Part shown: positions 35,294-43,676 of the stretch, piece by piece
Numbering within the stretch: position 1 is the first letter of the stretch
Layout: the number at the start of each line of letters is the position of its first letter
Origin: Anaerolineae bacterium
GTDB lineage: Bacteria > Chloroflexota > Anaerolineae > Anaerolineales > Anaerolineaceae
Length of the DNA stretch: 64,000 nt
Reading direction: 5' to 3'
Assembly: GCA_013314735.1 (NCBI GenBank)
Contig: JABUFD010000002.1
Coordinates: 744,001 to 808,000 of the forward strand
Program-made: the position numbers and the translations under genes
The notes under the pieces: generated by a model
What the model was told of the DNA's origin: nothing
Database searches by the model: none
The model's input: the letters and a program-made list of their open reading frames with translations, nothing else

Positions 35294-36418
35294 ATGGACG
35301 TTTCACAGCTGCGCGTACTGCTTCAGGCGTTTGACGCCCTCACCTGGAAGAACCTGGTGATGATCGCGATCGGCGGTTTGCTGGTCTACCTGGCGATTGC
35401 CAAAGAATATGAACCGATGCTCCTGCTGCCGATTGGCTTTGGCGCGATTCTGGCCAACCTGCCCCTCACGGGCATCACCGATGAGGGCGGCATGCTGCAC
35501 GTGCTCTACCAGGCCGGGATTGCCACCGAGCTGTTCCCGTTGTTTGTGTTCATTGCCATCGGGGCGATGACGGACTTTGGCCCACTGCTGGAGAACCCGC
35601 GCATGGCGCTGCTCGGCGCAGCCGGGCAGTTCGGAATTTTTGGCGTGCTGATGCTGGCGCTGCTGCTGGGTTTCCCGATGAACGAGGCTGCCTCGATTGG
35701 CATCATCGGTGCGATAGACGGGCCGACTGCCATTTATGTGTCCTCCAAGCTCGCGCCGCAGCTGCTGGCACCGATCGCGGTGGCGGCTTATTCCTATATG
35801 TCACTGGTACCGATCATCCAGCCGCCGGTGATGCGCCTGTTGACCACGCGGGAAGAACGCCTGGTGCGCATGCCGTACAGCTCCAAACCGGTTTCGCGCG
35901 TGGTACGGGTGCTGTTCCCGCTGGTGGTCACGCTGCTGGTATCGCTGATCGCGCCCAAGGCTTCACCGCTGATCGCGGCGTTGATGTTTGGCAACCTGCT
36001 GCGTGAAAGCCTGGTGGTGGGACGCCTGAGCGATGCCGCCCAGAACGAACTGGCCAACCTGACCACGCTCTTTTTGGGCCTGGTGATCGGCGGCACGATG
36101 CACGGCGAGGCCTTCCTCCAGCTGGATACGCTGATGATCCTGGCGCTGGGGCTGCTGGCGTTCGTGCTCGATACCGCCGGCGGGGTGCTGTTCGGCAAGC
36201 TGATGTACCTCCTTTCCGGCAAGAAATTCAATCCGCTGATCGGCGCGGCCGGTATCAGCGCGTTCCCGATGTCGGCGCGCCTGGTACACCAGGTGGCGAT
36301 GAAAGAGGATTACGAGAACTTCCTGTTGATGCATGCCATGGGTGCCAATGCCGCCGGACAGTTGGGGAGTGTGATCGCCGGCGGGGTGGTACTGGCGCTG
36401 CTGGCTGGTATAATCTAG
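35294..36418 (+). CDS. mmdB: Beta subunit of the sodium-transporting carboxylic-acid decarboxylase
   Basis: A 374-residue polytopic membrane protein of the OadB/MmdB/GcdB family. It decarboxylates carboxybiotin and pumps sodium ions outward. Signature regions are LLPIGFGAILANLPL, FIAIGAMTDFGPLLENP, and GAIDGPTAIYVSSKLAP with the functional Asp, plus GAAGISAFPMSARLVHQ and MHAMGANAAGQLGSVIAGG. It begins seven bases after the biotin-carrier stop. The operon therefore conserves energy from methylmalonyl-CoA as a sodium gradient. Confidence 0.93.
   Translation: MDVSQLRVLLQAFDALTWKNLVMIAIGGLLVYLAIAKEYEPMLLLPIGFGAILANLPLTGITDEGGMLHVLYQAGIATELFPLFVFIAIGAMTDFGPLLENPRMALLGAAGQFGIFGVLMLALLLGFPMNEAASIGIIGAIDGPTAIYVSSKLAPQLLAPIAVAAYSYMSLVPIIQPPVMRLLTTREERLVRMPYSSKPVSRVVRVLFPLVVTLLVSLIAPKASPLIAALMFGNLLRESLVVGRLSDAAQNELANLTTLFLGLVIGGTMHGEAFLQLDTLMILALGLLAFVLDTAGGVLFGKLMYLLSGKKFNPLIGAAGISAFPMSARLVHQVAMKEDYENFLLMHAMGANAAGQLGSVIAGGVVLALLAGII
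36409..36414 (+). promoter_or_regulatory. TATAAT at the end of mmdB, possible cofD promoter
   Basis: TATAAT overlaps the last codons of mmdB and lies 109 nt before the cofD ATG. It could give cofD its own transcript, but no -35 partner is clear. Confidence 0.3.
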
Positions 36419-36523
36419 GGACATTTGTGCGGCTTCCCCTGGCGGGGCGTTTTGCGCCTCATTTGCTTTTGGGATAGTGGTTGCACGCGGAAATTTGATA
36501 CCCAAAGGATACGTTAGGAATTG

Positions 36524-37501
36524 ATGGAACAGTTTCCCTCTGACCTGAAAATTACCGCCCTCGCCGGTGGGGTCGGCGGTTCCCGCCTGGTGCGCGGCAT
36601 GGCCGAACACCTTTCACCGCAGCAGTTGACCGTGGTGGTGAATACCGGTGACGATTTTGTTCATTTCGGGCTGCCGATTTCACCCGACCTGGATACCGTA
36701 CTCTATAACCTGGCAGATGTGGCGCAAAAGGTGGAAGGCTGGGGCATTCAGAATGATACCCATGCCTGCATGACCGCTCTCGCCAACCTGGGTGGTGACA
36801 GCTGGTTCCGCCTGGGTGACCGCGACCTGGCCACCCACCTGCTGCGCGGCGAATGGCTGCGGGAAGGCCTCAGCCTGACAGAGATCACCGGGCGGCTGGC
36901 GAGAGCCCTGGGTGTATACCATGCGATCCTGCCGATGAGTGATGATCCCTGCCGCACATTGGTGGAGACCGACGGCGGTGTGCTGGAGTTCCAGCATTAC
37001 TTTGTCAAAGAACGCTGGCAGCCGGTGTGCCGCGGGTTGCGCTGGCAGGGTGCGGAGAATGCCCGGCCTACGCCGCAGGTGCTGGCTGCCCTGCAGGAAG
37101 CGGACGCTGTGGTGGTTTGCCCTTCCAATCCTTTTGTCAGCGTGGACCCGATCCTGAACCTGCCCGGTGTGCGCCAGGTAATGGCCGGCAAGCCGGTGGT
37201 GGCGATGAGTCCGATCATCGGCGGGATGGCGGTCAAAGGCCCGGCAGCAAAGATGTTCCTCGAACTGACCGGTGAACCGGCCTCGGTGGAAGCGGTGGCG
37301 GCGCACTACGGTGATCTCCTGGCGGGGATGGCGGTGGATGAGGTCGATGATCCTTTGGTTGAATCCCTTTCGCGGCAGCTGCATTATGTGAGGGCGATGC
37401 CGACATTGATGCTGAACCGCGAGAAGCAGATCGAGGTGGCGGCGGATTTCCTGGCGTTTGTGGCAGAGATTGTTGCCGAGGAGCGTACGGCGCGGGCATG
37501 A
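36524..37501 (+). CDS. cofD: 2-phospho-L-lactate transferase (CofD)
   Basis: A 325-residue enzyme that joins the activated phospho-lactyl (or PEP-derived) group to the deazaflavin Fo in coenzyme F420 synthesis. The N-terminal nucleotide-binding motif LAGGVGGSRLVRGM, the block VVVNTGDDFVHFGLPISPDLDTVLYNLA, GDRDLATHLLR, and CPSNPFVSVDPIL with PVVAMSPIIGGMAVKGPA are all characteristic. The ATG at 36524 has AGGA four bases upstream; the TTG at 36521 is less likely. It overlaps cofC by four bases. Confidence 0.93.
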   Translation: MEQFPSDLKITALAGGVGGSRLVRGMAEHLSPQQLTVVVNTGDDFVHFGLPISPDLDTVLYNLADVAQKVEGWGIQNDTHACMTALANLGGDSWFRLGDRDLATHLLRGEWLREGLSLTEITGRLARALGVYHAILPMSDDPCRTLVETDGGVLEFQHYFVKERWQPVCRGLRWQGAENARPTPQVLAALQEADAVVVCPSNPFVSVDPILNLPGVRQVMAGKPVVAMSPIIGGMAVKGPAAKMFLELTGEPASVEAVAAHYGDLLAGMAVDEVDDPLVESLSRQLHYVRAMPTLMLNREKQIEVAADFLAFVAEIVAEERTARA

Positions 37502-38085
37502 AGCTGGATGTGCTCCTGCCGGTCAAGCCGTTTCACCTGGCGAAAAGCCGCCTGGCGGACACACTCAGTCCTGCCGCGCGGGAAGCCCTGGTGCGGGACG
37601 GCTTGCGCCATACCTTGGATGTGCTGCGGGAAGTGCAGCAGGTGGGGCACACCCTGGTGATCAGCGCCGACCCGCTGGTGTGGGAGATCGCCCTCAGCTA
37701 CGGCGTGGATATCCTCGAGGAGGTGGATGTACCGGGCCTGAATGAATCCCTGGCCCTGGGATTGCGTTCCCTGCAGCAACACGGCGCGGAGGCTGTGATG
37801 ATCCTGCCGGTGGACCTGCCGCGGCTTAACGCGCAAAACCTGCAAGGCAAGATCAACAAGCTGGTGTCGCCGGGGATGGTGATTGTGCCGGACCGGCACG
37901 GCGACGGCACCAATTTGCTGCTGTTTGCCCCGCCGGACCTGGTGCCGACCGCCTTTGGCACGGGTTCCTTTGAACGCCACTGCGCCCTGGCGCAGGCTGC
38001 CGGCGTGGCGCCGCTGATCCTGCGCTGCCCCGATTTGGGCCTGGATATCGATTCGCCTGAAGACCTGGCGCTGCTGGCGGGGTAA
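37498..38085 (+). CDS. cofC: 2-phospho-L-lactate (or PEP) guanylyltransferase (CofC)
   Basis: A 195-residue nucleotidyltransferase. The motif VLLPVKPFHLAKSRLAD (residues 4-20) is the substrate- and GTP-binding start of CofC/FbiD. VMILPVDLPRLNAQNL supplies the metal aspartate, and DRHGDGTNLLLFAPP and LDIDSPEDLALL complete the family pattern. ATGA overlap with cofD shows coupling. It makes the activated donor used by CofD. CofE/FbiB, CofG/H and F420-dependent enzymes are not in the window. Confidence 0.93.
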   Translation: MKLDVLLPVKPFHLAKSRLADTLSPAAREALVRDGLRHTLDVLREVQQVGHTLVISADPLVWEIALSYGVDILEEVDVPGLNESLALGLRSLQQHGAEAVMILPVDLPRLNAQNLQGKINKLVSPGMVIVPDRHGDGTNLLLFAPPDLVPTAFGTGSFERHCALAQAAGVAPLILRCPDLGLDIDSPEDLALLAG

Positions 38086-38278
38086 GACTTCGGAGGTCTC
38101 CAAGCAACATTCTGATGATATCGATTTTGCAGATGGAATGAGTGGATTGCTGAAAGGGATCGAGGAGACATCCGAAGTCTGATTGATGGAATCTCCAACT
38201 GGTTTGTCAATGCTATGCACTCCGTGGATGAATAGCGTTGATTGCTGAAAGAATTCAAAGAGACATCCAAAGTCTGGA
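38086..38278. repeat. Noncoding direct repeat with AGACTTCGGA motifs
   Basis: Two 36-nt copies at 38145-38180 and 38240-38275 share GATTGCTGAAAG, then GAGACATCC and AAGTCT. A third, inverted-type motif (AGACTTCGGAGGTCT) lies directly after the cofC stop. The motif resembles the hairpin at 10437-10467, so a dispersed element family is likely. No gene is supported. Confidence 0.6.
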
Positions 38279-38740
38279 TCAAGCTTCCCGCGGACCTTTG
38301 CCCTGCAATTTCTGGTTGAGTTCCCACAGGGCAGTCCGGTCGCTGTCAAAATGTAAACGGGCCAGGGCTGCGCTATACGGCAGCCAGGCACAGGCGCTGT
38401 GTTCCCATGACAGGCGGATTTCGCCCGCCCCGGCATGGATGCCGAAGCTGTACTGCGGAATCACATACACCGTCTCACCCCATAAACTACTATCACCGAA
38501 GGCCGTCACCGGGATGGAGGCGATGGTGTCCAGTGCCAGCCAGCCGTCGATCAGGTCCAATCCGGCTTCTTCGCGGGTTTCGCGCATGGCTGCTTGCAGC
38601 GGGGTTTCATCATCCTCACCGCCGCCGGCAATGCCCTGCCAGAAATGCGCGTCAGCACGCTCGAACAACGCATATGCCAAATCACCCTGCGCATCGCGCC
38701 GGTACAGGTAAACCAATATTTGAAACGGGGCACGGGGCAT
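38279..38740 (-). CDS. Nudix hydrolase
   Basis: A 153-residue enzyme. The start at 38740 (MPRAPFQILVYLYRR) has GGAGGG six bases upstream. The Nudix box is complete: G-x5-E-x7-REUxEExGU, reading from GGGEDDE through AMRETREEAGL (about residues 40-62). The substrate is a nucleoside-diphosphate derivative; the short form and WEHSACAWLPYSAA tail are reminiscent of dihydroneopterin triphosphate or NTP Nudix enzymes, but this is not certain. Confidence 0.88.
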   Translation of the reverse strand: MPRAPFQILVYLYRRDAQGDLAYALFERADAHFWQGIAGGGEDDETPLQAAMRETREEAGLDLIDGWLALDTIASIPVTAFGDSSLWGETVYVIPQYSFGIHAGAGEIRLSWEHSACAWLPYSAALARLHFDSDRTALWELNQKLQGKGPREA

Positions 38741-38762
38741 GGATCTCCCTCCCAATGAAACG

Positions 38763-38785
38763 GTCGCTGAGCCTGTCGAAGCGAC
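38763..38785. repeat. REP-like palindrome
   Basis: GTCGCTGAGCCTGTCGAAGC and its ending GAC form a stem of GTCGCT/AGCGAC around a core. The minus strand contains TTCGACAGGCTCAG, the core of a very widespread bacterial intergenic repeat. It lies 23 nt upstream of the Nudix start. Confidence 0.6.
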
Positions 38786-38870
38786 ATCCATCATACTGTG
38801 ATGGTTCGCCCTTGATCGACTGCGATCGGCTTCAGTGCAAAGCTCGGGGAGCGTTGATGTGCATCCTTAT

Positions 38871-39788
38871 TTACCGCGCAAAGGCATTGAAGGGGTTGGC
38901 GGCGGTGAATTTCTCGATCATCGCCTCGGAGAACCCGGCTGCACGCAGTGTGGGGAGGAACACCTCTGCCAGCATGGTGAAGGGCTGGGGTGTGCCACCG
39001 CCCGGCTCCGCCGGGGTGTACCAGCCGCGGTCCATCGACAGCAATACCTGGTCTTCATGCCCGGCTTCCACCATCGCCTGGATGCGGCGGATATATTCCG
39101 CATCGCCTTCCTCGCTGCCGTTGATACCGTCGTACTCGATCCACAGACCGTGCTTCGCCAGCACCAGGTTGGTTTCCAGCGTATCCACCTGGGCGTGGAC
39201 CCACACAAAGCGCTCCAGGTTGAAGCCTTCCTCCTCCATCACCGCGATCTGCTGTTCCACCACCCGCGCGCGGATGGTATGGCTGGCAATCAGCGCATTG
39301 GATTTGCGGGCCGCGCACACCGCTGCCCGTAAGATCTTTTCCTCCGGTGCGGTCAGCCCGTCATCGCCGGCACTGAGCTTGATGAAACCAGCCCGCACCC
39401 CGCTTTGCCCGATCTCCACCTCAAGCTCCTTGCGCATCCAGTCATAGAGAAAATCCTGGCTGGCTTCCAGTGCCCAATCGGGCACCCACGGCTGGCGGTA
39501 GATGCCGGTGGGCACCACCACGGGCAAATTCGCGGCATCGGCGGCAGCCTTGACCAGGTCCACCCGCCGCCCAACACCCTCCGGGGTGCATTCCACCAGG
39601 GCGGTACCGCCCTGCGCCTTGAAGGCGGCCAGTTGCGGCGCCATCAGGCGCGCCACATCCGCGGCTTCGGCCTGGCCGTGGCCGGGTGTGCCCAACGGGC
39701 GCAGATCGACGAAAATGTGTTCATGGGGCAGGATAAAGCCCAGCTGGTCGCGGCGCATTGCGCCGTGGGTGGTGTACAGTTCCGGCAT
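38871..39788 (-). CDS. Phosphotriesterase-family metal hydrolase
   Basis: A 305-residue TIM-barrel amidohydrolase. H22-E-H24 near the N-terminus (GFILPHEHIFVDLRP) is the first metal motif; GFIKLSAGDDGLTAPEEKIL has the bridging carboxylated lysine; ALIASHTIRARVVEQQ and FVWVHAQVDTLETN give the two metal histidines; LSMDRGWYTP gives the catalytic aspartate. Members act as lactonases or phosphotriesterases; which one cannot be told. The ATG follows AAAGGAGTTGAACC. Confidence 0.85.
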   Translation of the reverse strand: MPELYTTHGAMRRDQLGFILPHEHIFVDLRPLGTPGHGQAEAADVARLMAPQLAAFKAQGGTALVECTPEGVGRRVDLVKAAADAANLPVVVPTGIYRQPWVPDWALEASQDFLYDWMRKELEVEIGQSGVRAGFIKLSAGDDGLTAPEEKILRAAVCAARKSNALIASHTIRARVVEQQIAVMEEEGFNLERFVWVHAQVDTLETNLVLAKHGLWIEYDGINGSEEGDAEYIRRIQAMVEAGHEDQVLLSMDRGWYTPAEPGGGTPQPFTMLAEVFLPTLRAAGFSEAMIEKFTAANPFNAFAR

Positions 39789-39938
39789 GGTTCAACTCCT
39801 TTGGTATGCAGATAATGATACCATGCCGGCCGGGTCTGGAGAACGGTGGTGTATGGCAGGTTTGCTGGTGCTGCTGTGGAGGTTTGCCCTGATGGGATGC
39901 AAATACAACCACACAATGAATTGGCGGTAGATTGTTGC

Positions 39939-40793
39939 TTACACTGTCCCGTTTTCCTCGGCCAGGATCCATTCGATGGTTTTGCTGCGCATGGGATTGG
40001 TGCGGGATTGTTCCCAGCGGCGGCGTACCGCGCGCACCTTCCAACGCTGCGGTACCAGACGACTGAGGCCGACAATCCACTGGTTGATCCAGCCCGGCAC
40101 CACCACGCGCCGCCCGTGCAGGGCCGCCCGCAGGGTCAGATGTGCCACCTCATCCGGGTTGAGGGTAGTGACCTTGCCCCAGAACCCCTGTGAGAAGATG
40201 GCGCGCATCGTGTCGGGGGTGGTGGGCATGCCCGCCGGGCACAGCGCCGTCACCGTGCCAAACCCGGCGATCTCTTCGCTAAGTGCCATCGAAAGATCGA
40301 GCAGGAAGCGCTTGGAGGCGGCATAGACGGCTTTGTAGGGCATGGGGTAAAAGGAGGCCATGCTGCTGACATTGACCAGGCGAAAGGTGTGTTCGGGATC
40401 GCGCAGCTGGAGGATGGCATGGGTGGTGTCGAGGGTGTTCTCGATATTCAGGCGCACGATTTGCAGTAATTGCTCACGGCGGCGTTCCAGTACACCCCCT
40501 TCGTGGTCAAGCCCGGCGACGTTGACCAGGCCCCAGAATTGGAGGCCGTCCGCCCGCAGGGCGGTGTAGAGATCGGCGCGCGCATCGGGGTTGGTCAGGT
40601 CGCAGGGGAAATACCGGGCATTGACGCCAAATTGGGCCGTGAGATAGTCCGCCAGGCGGCTGCCGCGGGGGTGCAGATCGGTGAGGATGAGGTTGAAGCC
40701 GCGCCGGGCGGCTTCGATGGCAAAGGCGCTGCCCAATCCGCCGGTGGCGCCGGTGATGAGGAGGTGCGAGGAGGGGAGGGGTTTGTGTTTCAT
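39939..40793 (-). CDS. Short-chain dehydrogenase/reductase (first of divergent pair)
   Basis: A 284-residue SDR. The cofactor site is LLITGATGGLGSAFAIEA (about residues 11-28), the acidic LTDLHPRG after strand 2 suggests NAD or is neutral, and LVNVAGLD replaces the NNAG motif. The active site has VSSMASF and Y-AASK (YAASKRFLLDL). It is transcribed away from a second SDR and shares with it a control region full of palindromes, so the two are probably co-regulated. Confidence 0.87.
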   Translation of the reverse strand: MKHKPLPSSHLLITGATGGLGSAFAIEAARRGFNLILTDLHPRGSRLADYLTAQFGVNARYFPCDLTNPDARADLYTALRADGLQFWGLVNVAGLDHEGGVLERRREQLLQIVRLNIENTLDTTHAILQLRDPEHTFRLVNVSSMASFYPMPYKAVYAASKRFLLDLSMALSEEIAGFGTVTALCPAGMPTTPDTMRAIFSQGFWGKVTTLNPDEVAHLTLRAALHGRRVVVPGWINQWIVGLSRLVPQRWKVRAVRRRWEQSRTNPMRSKTIEWILAEENGTV

Positions 40794-40806
40794 TGCGTGT
40801 TCTTCC

Positions 40807-40899
40807 TGTCAAGTTAATCAACTGATTGAATCTATTGACTAAATACTACATTGGATTTATACTGTTGTCAAGTGAATGATTGAATCAAATGATTAACTT
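40807..40899. promoter_or_regulatory. Divergent promoters with paired TGATTGAATC operators
   Basis: Plus strand: TTGACT (40835-40840), 17 nt, TATACT (40858-40863). Minus strand: TTGACA (40871-40866), 17 nt, TAGTAT (40848-40843), so the two promoters overlap face to face. The palindromic TGATTGAATC occurs at 40823-40832 and again, as TGATTGAATCA, at 40877-40887, one on each flank. An outer inverted pair AAGTTAATCA (40811-40820) and TGATTAACTT (40890-40899) encloses both. These are good candidate sites for the TetR regulator of the plus-strand operon. Confidence 0.65.
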
Positions 40900-40950
40900 A
40901 TTGCACCCCTGCACCTTAACCGGATGAAGACGAATCCGCCTGATGGTTTT

Positions 40951-41036
40951 GAACCACGGATCGCACGGATTAACGCGGATGGGTACAGACAGGTTTCACT
41001 CCCTTTTCTCCGTGCAGATCCGTGTGATCTGCGGTG
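40951..41036. repeat. Degenerate interspersed inverted repeat
   Basis: GAACCACGGATCGCACGGAT at 40951-40970 and ATCCGTGTGATCTGCGGTG at 41018-41036 are imperfect reverse complements around GCGGATGGG and CTCCGTGCAG. This type of sequence (ACCACGGAT...ATCCGTG) is widely scattered between bacterial genes. It sits in the untranslated leader between the divergent promoter and the second SDR. Confidence 0.6.
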
Positions 41037-41139
41037 CTCACTTTTTGGAACCCGAATTGTGCGGATGGGATGCACCTGACTTTTTCGCGGTTATTTTTCA
41101 CTCTTCTATGCTCCGCGGCACATTGAAAAGGATATGCAT

Positions 41140-42093
41140 ATGTTTCAGGAAAATATTTTTCAGGGTATGATCAAGCCCATGGATGAGGGCAACGCTCCCC
41201 AGCCCTGTTCGGGCAAAACGGTGGTGATCACCGGCGCCACCTCCGGCATCGGCTGGCAGGCGGCGCTGGATTTCGCCCGGCGCGGGGCGTATGTGATCGG
41301 GGTGGGACGTTCCGCCGAACGCGCCGCCCAGGCTGAACAACGCATCCGGGCCGCAGTGCCCCGGGCGCACATCGGCTATGTGCTGGCGGATCTTGCCAGC
41401 CAGGCCCAGGTGCGCCGCGCGGCAACGGCGATCCGTGCGCGCTTGCAGGCGGATGGTTTTACCCGGCTGGATGTGCTGATCAACAATGCCGGCACCTATG
41501 CCGGGAAGTTGATCCTGACCGAGGACGGCTTCGAGCAGACCTTCGCGGTCAATCACCTCGCCCCCTTCCTGCTGACGCAGGAATTGGTGGACCTGCTGGC
41601 TGCCAGTGGTGACGGGCGTGTGCTCACCACCAGTTCGGGTTCGCATTACCGCACCTGGCTCAACCTGCGCCGCATTCACCATCCCCGCCTGTTCAACGGG
41701 CTGTGGGCTTACAAGACAGCCAAGCTGTGCAACGTGCTGTTCAGCGCCGAATTTAACCGCGTGCATGCCGCCCTGCCGGTGCGCGCCTTCGCGGTCGATC
41801 CCGGGCTGGTCAATACCGAGATCGGCTTCAAACAAACGGACTGGCTCTCGCGCACGGTGTGGCATTTCCGCAGAAACGGCGGCACCCACCCGGAGGTACC
41901 GGTGCGTACGCTGCTGACACTGGCAGGAATGGCACGGGCGGAGCTGGAAACCCGGTATAATCATCAGGGAGAACTGCCGATCTACTGGAAAGACAGCCAG
42001 CCCAAAACCCCCAGCCGCGCCGCACGCAGCCGGAACCTGGCGCGGGAGCTGTGGGCGCTTTCCAGCCGCCTGTGCCATCCGGGCGCGGCCTGA
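41140..42093 (+). CDS. Short-chain dehydrogenase/reductase (retinol-dehydrogenase-like)
   Basis: A 317-residue SDR. The second ATG at 41140 has AAAAGG eight bases upstream and is preferred to that at 41134. TVVITGATSGIGWQAALDFA is the cofactor site, followed by a basic GRSAERAAQ (NADP-type), LINNAGTYAG, TSSGSHYRT, and Y-K-T-A-K in WAYKTAKL. The length and C-terminal extension are like eukaryotic-type retinol dehydrogenases. It heads an operon with a TetR regulator 14 nt downstream and a methyltransferase. Confidence 0.87.
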   Translation: MFQENIFQGMIKPMDEGNAPQPCSGKTVVITGATSGIGWQAALDFARRGAYVIGVGRSAERAAQAEQRIRAAVPRAHIGYVLADLASQAQVRRAATAIRARLQADGFTRLDVLINNAGTYAGKLILTEDGFEQTFAVNHLAPFLLTQELVDLLAASGDGRVLTTSSGSHYRTWLNLRRIHHPRLFNGLWAYKTAKLCNVLFSAEFNRVHAALPVRAFAVDPGLVNTEIGFKQTDWLSRTVWHFRRNGGTHPEVPVRTLLTLAGMARAELETRYNHQGELPIYWKDSQPKTPSRAARSRNLARELWALSSRLCHPGAA

Positions 42094-42107
42094 CCACGGA
42101 GGTGCTG

Positions 42108-42707
42108 ATGAATGCTGAAACCAATCAACTGTCTGTGCAGGATACGATCATCCAGGCGACGATTGCCTGCATTGAGGAATTCGGGCTGAACGGCGCCACC
42201 AACCGGCGCATTGCCGCCAAAGCCGGGGTGAACATCGCTGCCATCAATTACTACTTCCGCTCCAAGCAGGCGCTGCTGGCCATGGTGATGGAAATCACCC
42301 TCGACAACGCCTTCGATTGGGACGACCTGACCCGCCTGCCGGGCGCGGACGCGCTGGCGTGGTGCACGGAAATTTTTGTCGACCTGCTCAAAGGCGCCAA
42401 ACATTACCCCAACCTGACCCGCGCCCATTTCCAGGAGGTGTTGATTGACGGCAATTACACCACACCCGGTGCGCGCCGCATGCAGGCTTTCCTGGTACAG
42501 CTGGTGGATGAGTTGATCGAACGCGGTGTACGCAAAGAACGCGCCCAGATCGAGCAGGCAATGGCGCAGTTGGGGCTGGCCTTCATCAGCGCCGCCATGA
42601 TCCCGCGCTTCTTCGAATCCACCTTCGGGATTGATCTCGGCGATGAAGACCAGGTGCGGACCATCTTCGGCGGGTTGGTGCGGGGGGTATTGGGGGGGGA
42701 TCACTAG
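42108..42707 (+). CDS. TetR-family transcription regulator
   Basis: A 199-residue regulator. The ATG at 42108 has GGAGG six bases upstream. The N-terminal HTH reads DTIIQATIACIEEFGLNG, then NRRIAAKAGVNIAAINYYFRSKQALL (about residues 11-57), closest to the CerR/YbiH-like subgroup. The C-terminal domain is a helical ligand pocket with no recognisable inducer. It most probably binds the TGATTGAATC sites in the divergent region 1.2 kb upstream and controls both SDRs. Confidence 0.88.
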   Translation: MNAETNQLSVQDTIIQATIACIEEFGLNGATNRRIAAKAGVNIAAINYYFRSKQALLAMVMEITLDNAFDWDDLTRLPGADALAWCTEIFVDLLKGAKHYPNLTRAHFQEVLIDGNYTTPGARRMQAFLVQLVDELIERGVRKERAQIEQAMAQLGLAFISAAMIPRFFESTFGIDLGDEDQVRTIFGGLVRGVLGGDH

Positions 42708-42735
42708 ATTTTCAAGACCAACACAGGAGGATGGA

Positions 42736-43551
42736 ATGATGGATGACGTCAGCGATATAGCAGCCCTGTACAACAGTGACCCGGAGAATGAGAACGGCCG
42801 CCTGGAACGGCACCAGCTCGAGCGCGACCTGACTTGGCGCCACCTGGACCAGTACCTGCCCCCGCATGGGTCGATCCTCGAAATCGGCGCTGCCACCGGC
42901 GGTTATACCCTGCCGCTGGCAAGGCGCGGCTACACGATCACCGCGGTGGATATGTCAACCGAATTGCTGGCGGTGTGCCGGGCGAAACTTGCAGCCGAAG
43001 GGCTGGAAACGCAGGTACGGCTGGTCGAAGCAGATGCCCGCGACCTGGCGCAGGTGACCCAAACCGACTTTGACGCGGTGCTCCTGATGGGACCGCTGTA
43101 TCACCTCGTGCTGGAACCAGACCGGGTCCAGTCGCTGCGGCAGGCGTACGCCCGCCTGCGCCCGGGAGGTGTGTTGTTTTCCGCCTTCATCAGCCGCTAT
43201 GGCGTTCTGGGCGACGTGATGCACGACTTCCCCGACTGGATCGAGGATCAAGCCGATGTTCGGTCGCTGCTGGCGAACGGCAGCCGCCGGGTGGATGCCC
43301 CGCGCGTCGGGTTCCGCGCGTACTTCGCAACGACAGCCGAGATTCCCGCCCTGCATGAGGCGGTCGGCTTCGAGACCCTCACCCTGGCGGGGGTGGAGCC
43401 GGCGATCTCGGCGGATGACGAAAGCTACAACCGCCTGCAGGGAACGCAGCGCCATTTGTGGCAGGACCTGTTGTTTGAAATGAGCACCGAACCCACCCTG
43501 ATCGCCGCCTCGCGCCATCTGCTGTATGTGGGGAGGAAGGTGGAAAGGTAG
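42736..43551 (+). CDS. Class I SAM-dependent methyltransferase
   Basis: A 271-residue enzyme. The ATG at 42736 has AGGAGG five bases upstream; a second ATG follows directly. Motif I is ILEIGAATGGYTLPLA (about residues 46-61), then AVDMSTELLAVC, and FDAVLLMGPLYHLV as the post-strand-4 motif, followed by RLRPGGVLFSAFISRYG. Substrate unknown. It lies 28 nt after the TetR gene and probably belongs to the same operon. Confidence 0.83.
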   Translation: MMDDVSDIAALYNSDPENENGRLERHQLERDLTWRHLDQYLPPHGSILEIGAATGGYTLPLARRGYTITAVDMSTELLAVCRAKLAAEGLETQVRLVEADARDLAQVTQTDFDAVLLMGPLYHLVLEPDRVQSLRQAYARLRPGGVLFSAFISRYGVLGDVMHDFPDWIEDQADVRSLLANGSRRVDAPRVGFRAYFATTAEIPALHEAVGFETLTLAGVEPAISADDESYNRLQGTQRHLWQDLLFEMSTEPTLIAASRHLLYVGRKVER

Positions 43552-43676
43552 AGTGAGAAGATTTATTTGGACAATTATTGGTGGTGAGGAATATGTATTT
43601 TAGCCATAAAGGATGCAAGGAAATTCAAAAGGAAATTGTAAAAATAGGTCTTAATTAAAAGGTGGGGCTTCGTAAG

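Noticed and set aside
32767-36418. Oxaloacetate decarboxylase operon
   Set aside because: The first subunit is the acyl-CoA carboxyltransferase type, not the TIM-barrel OadA, so an acyl-CoA substrate is more likely.
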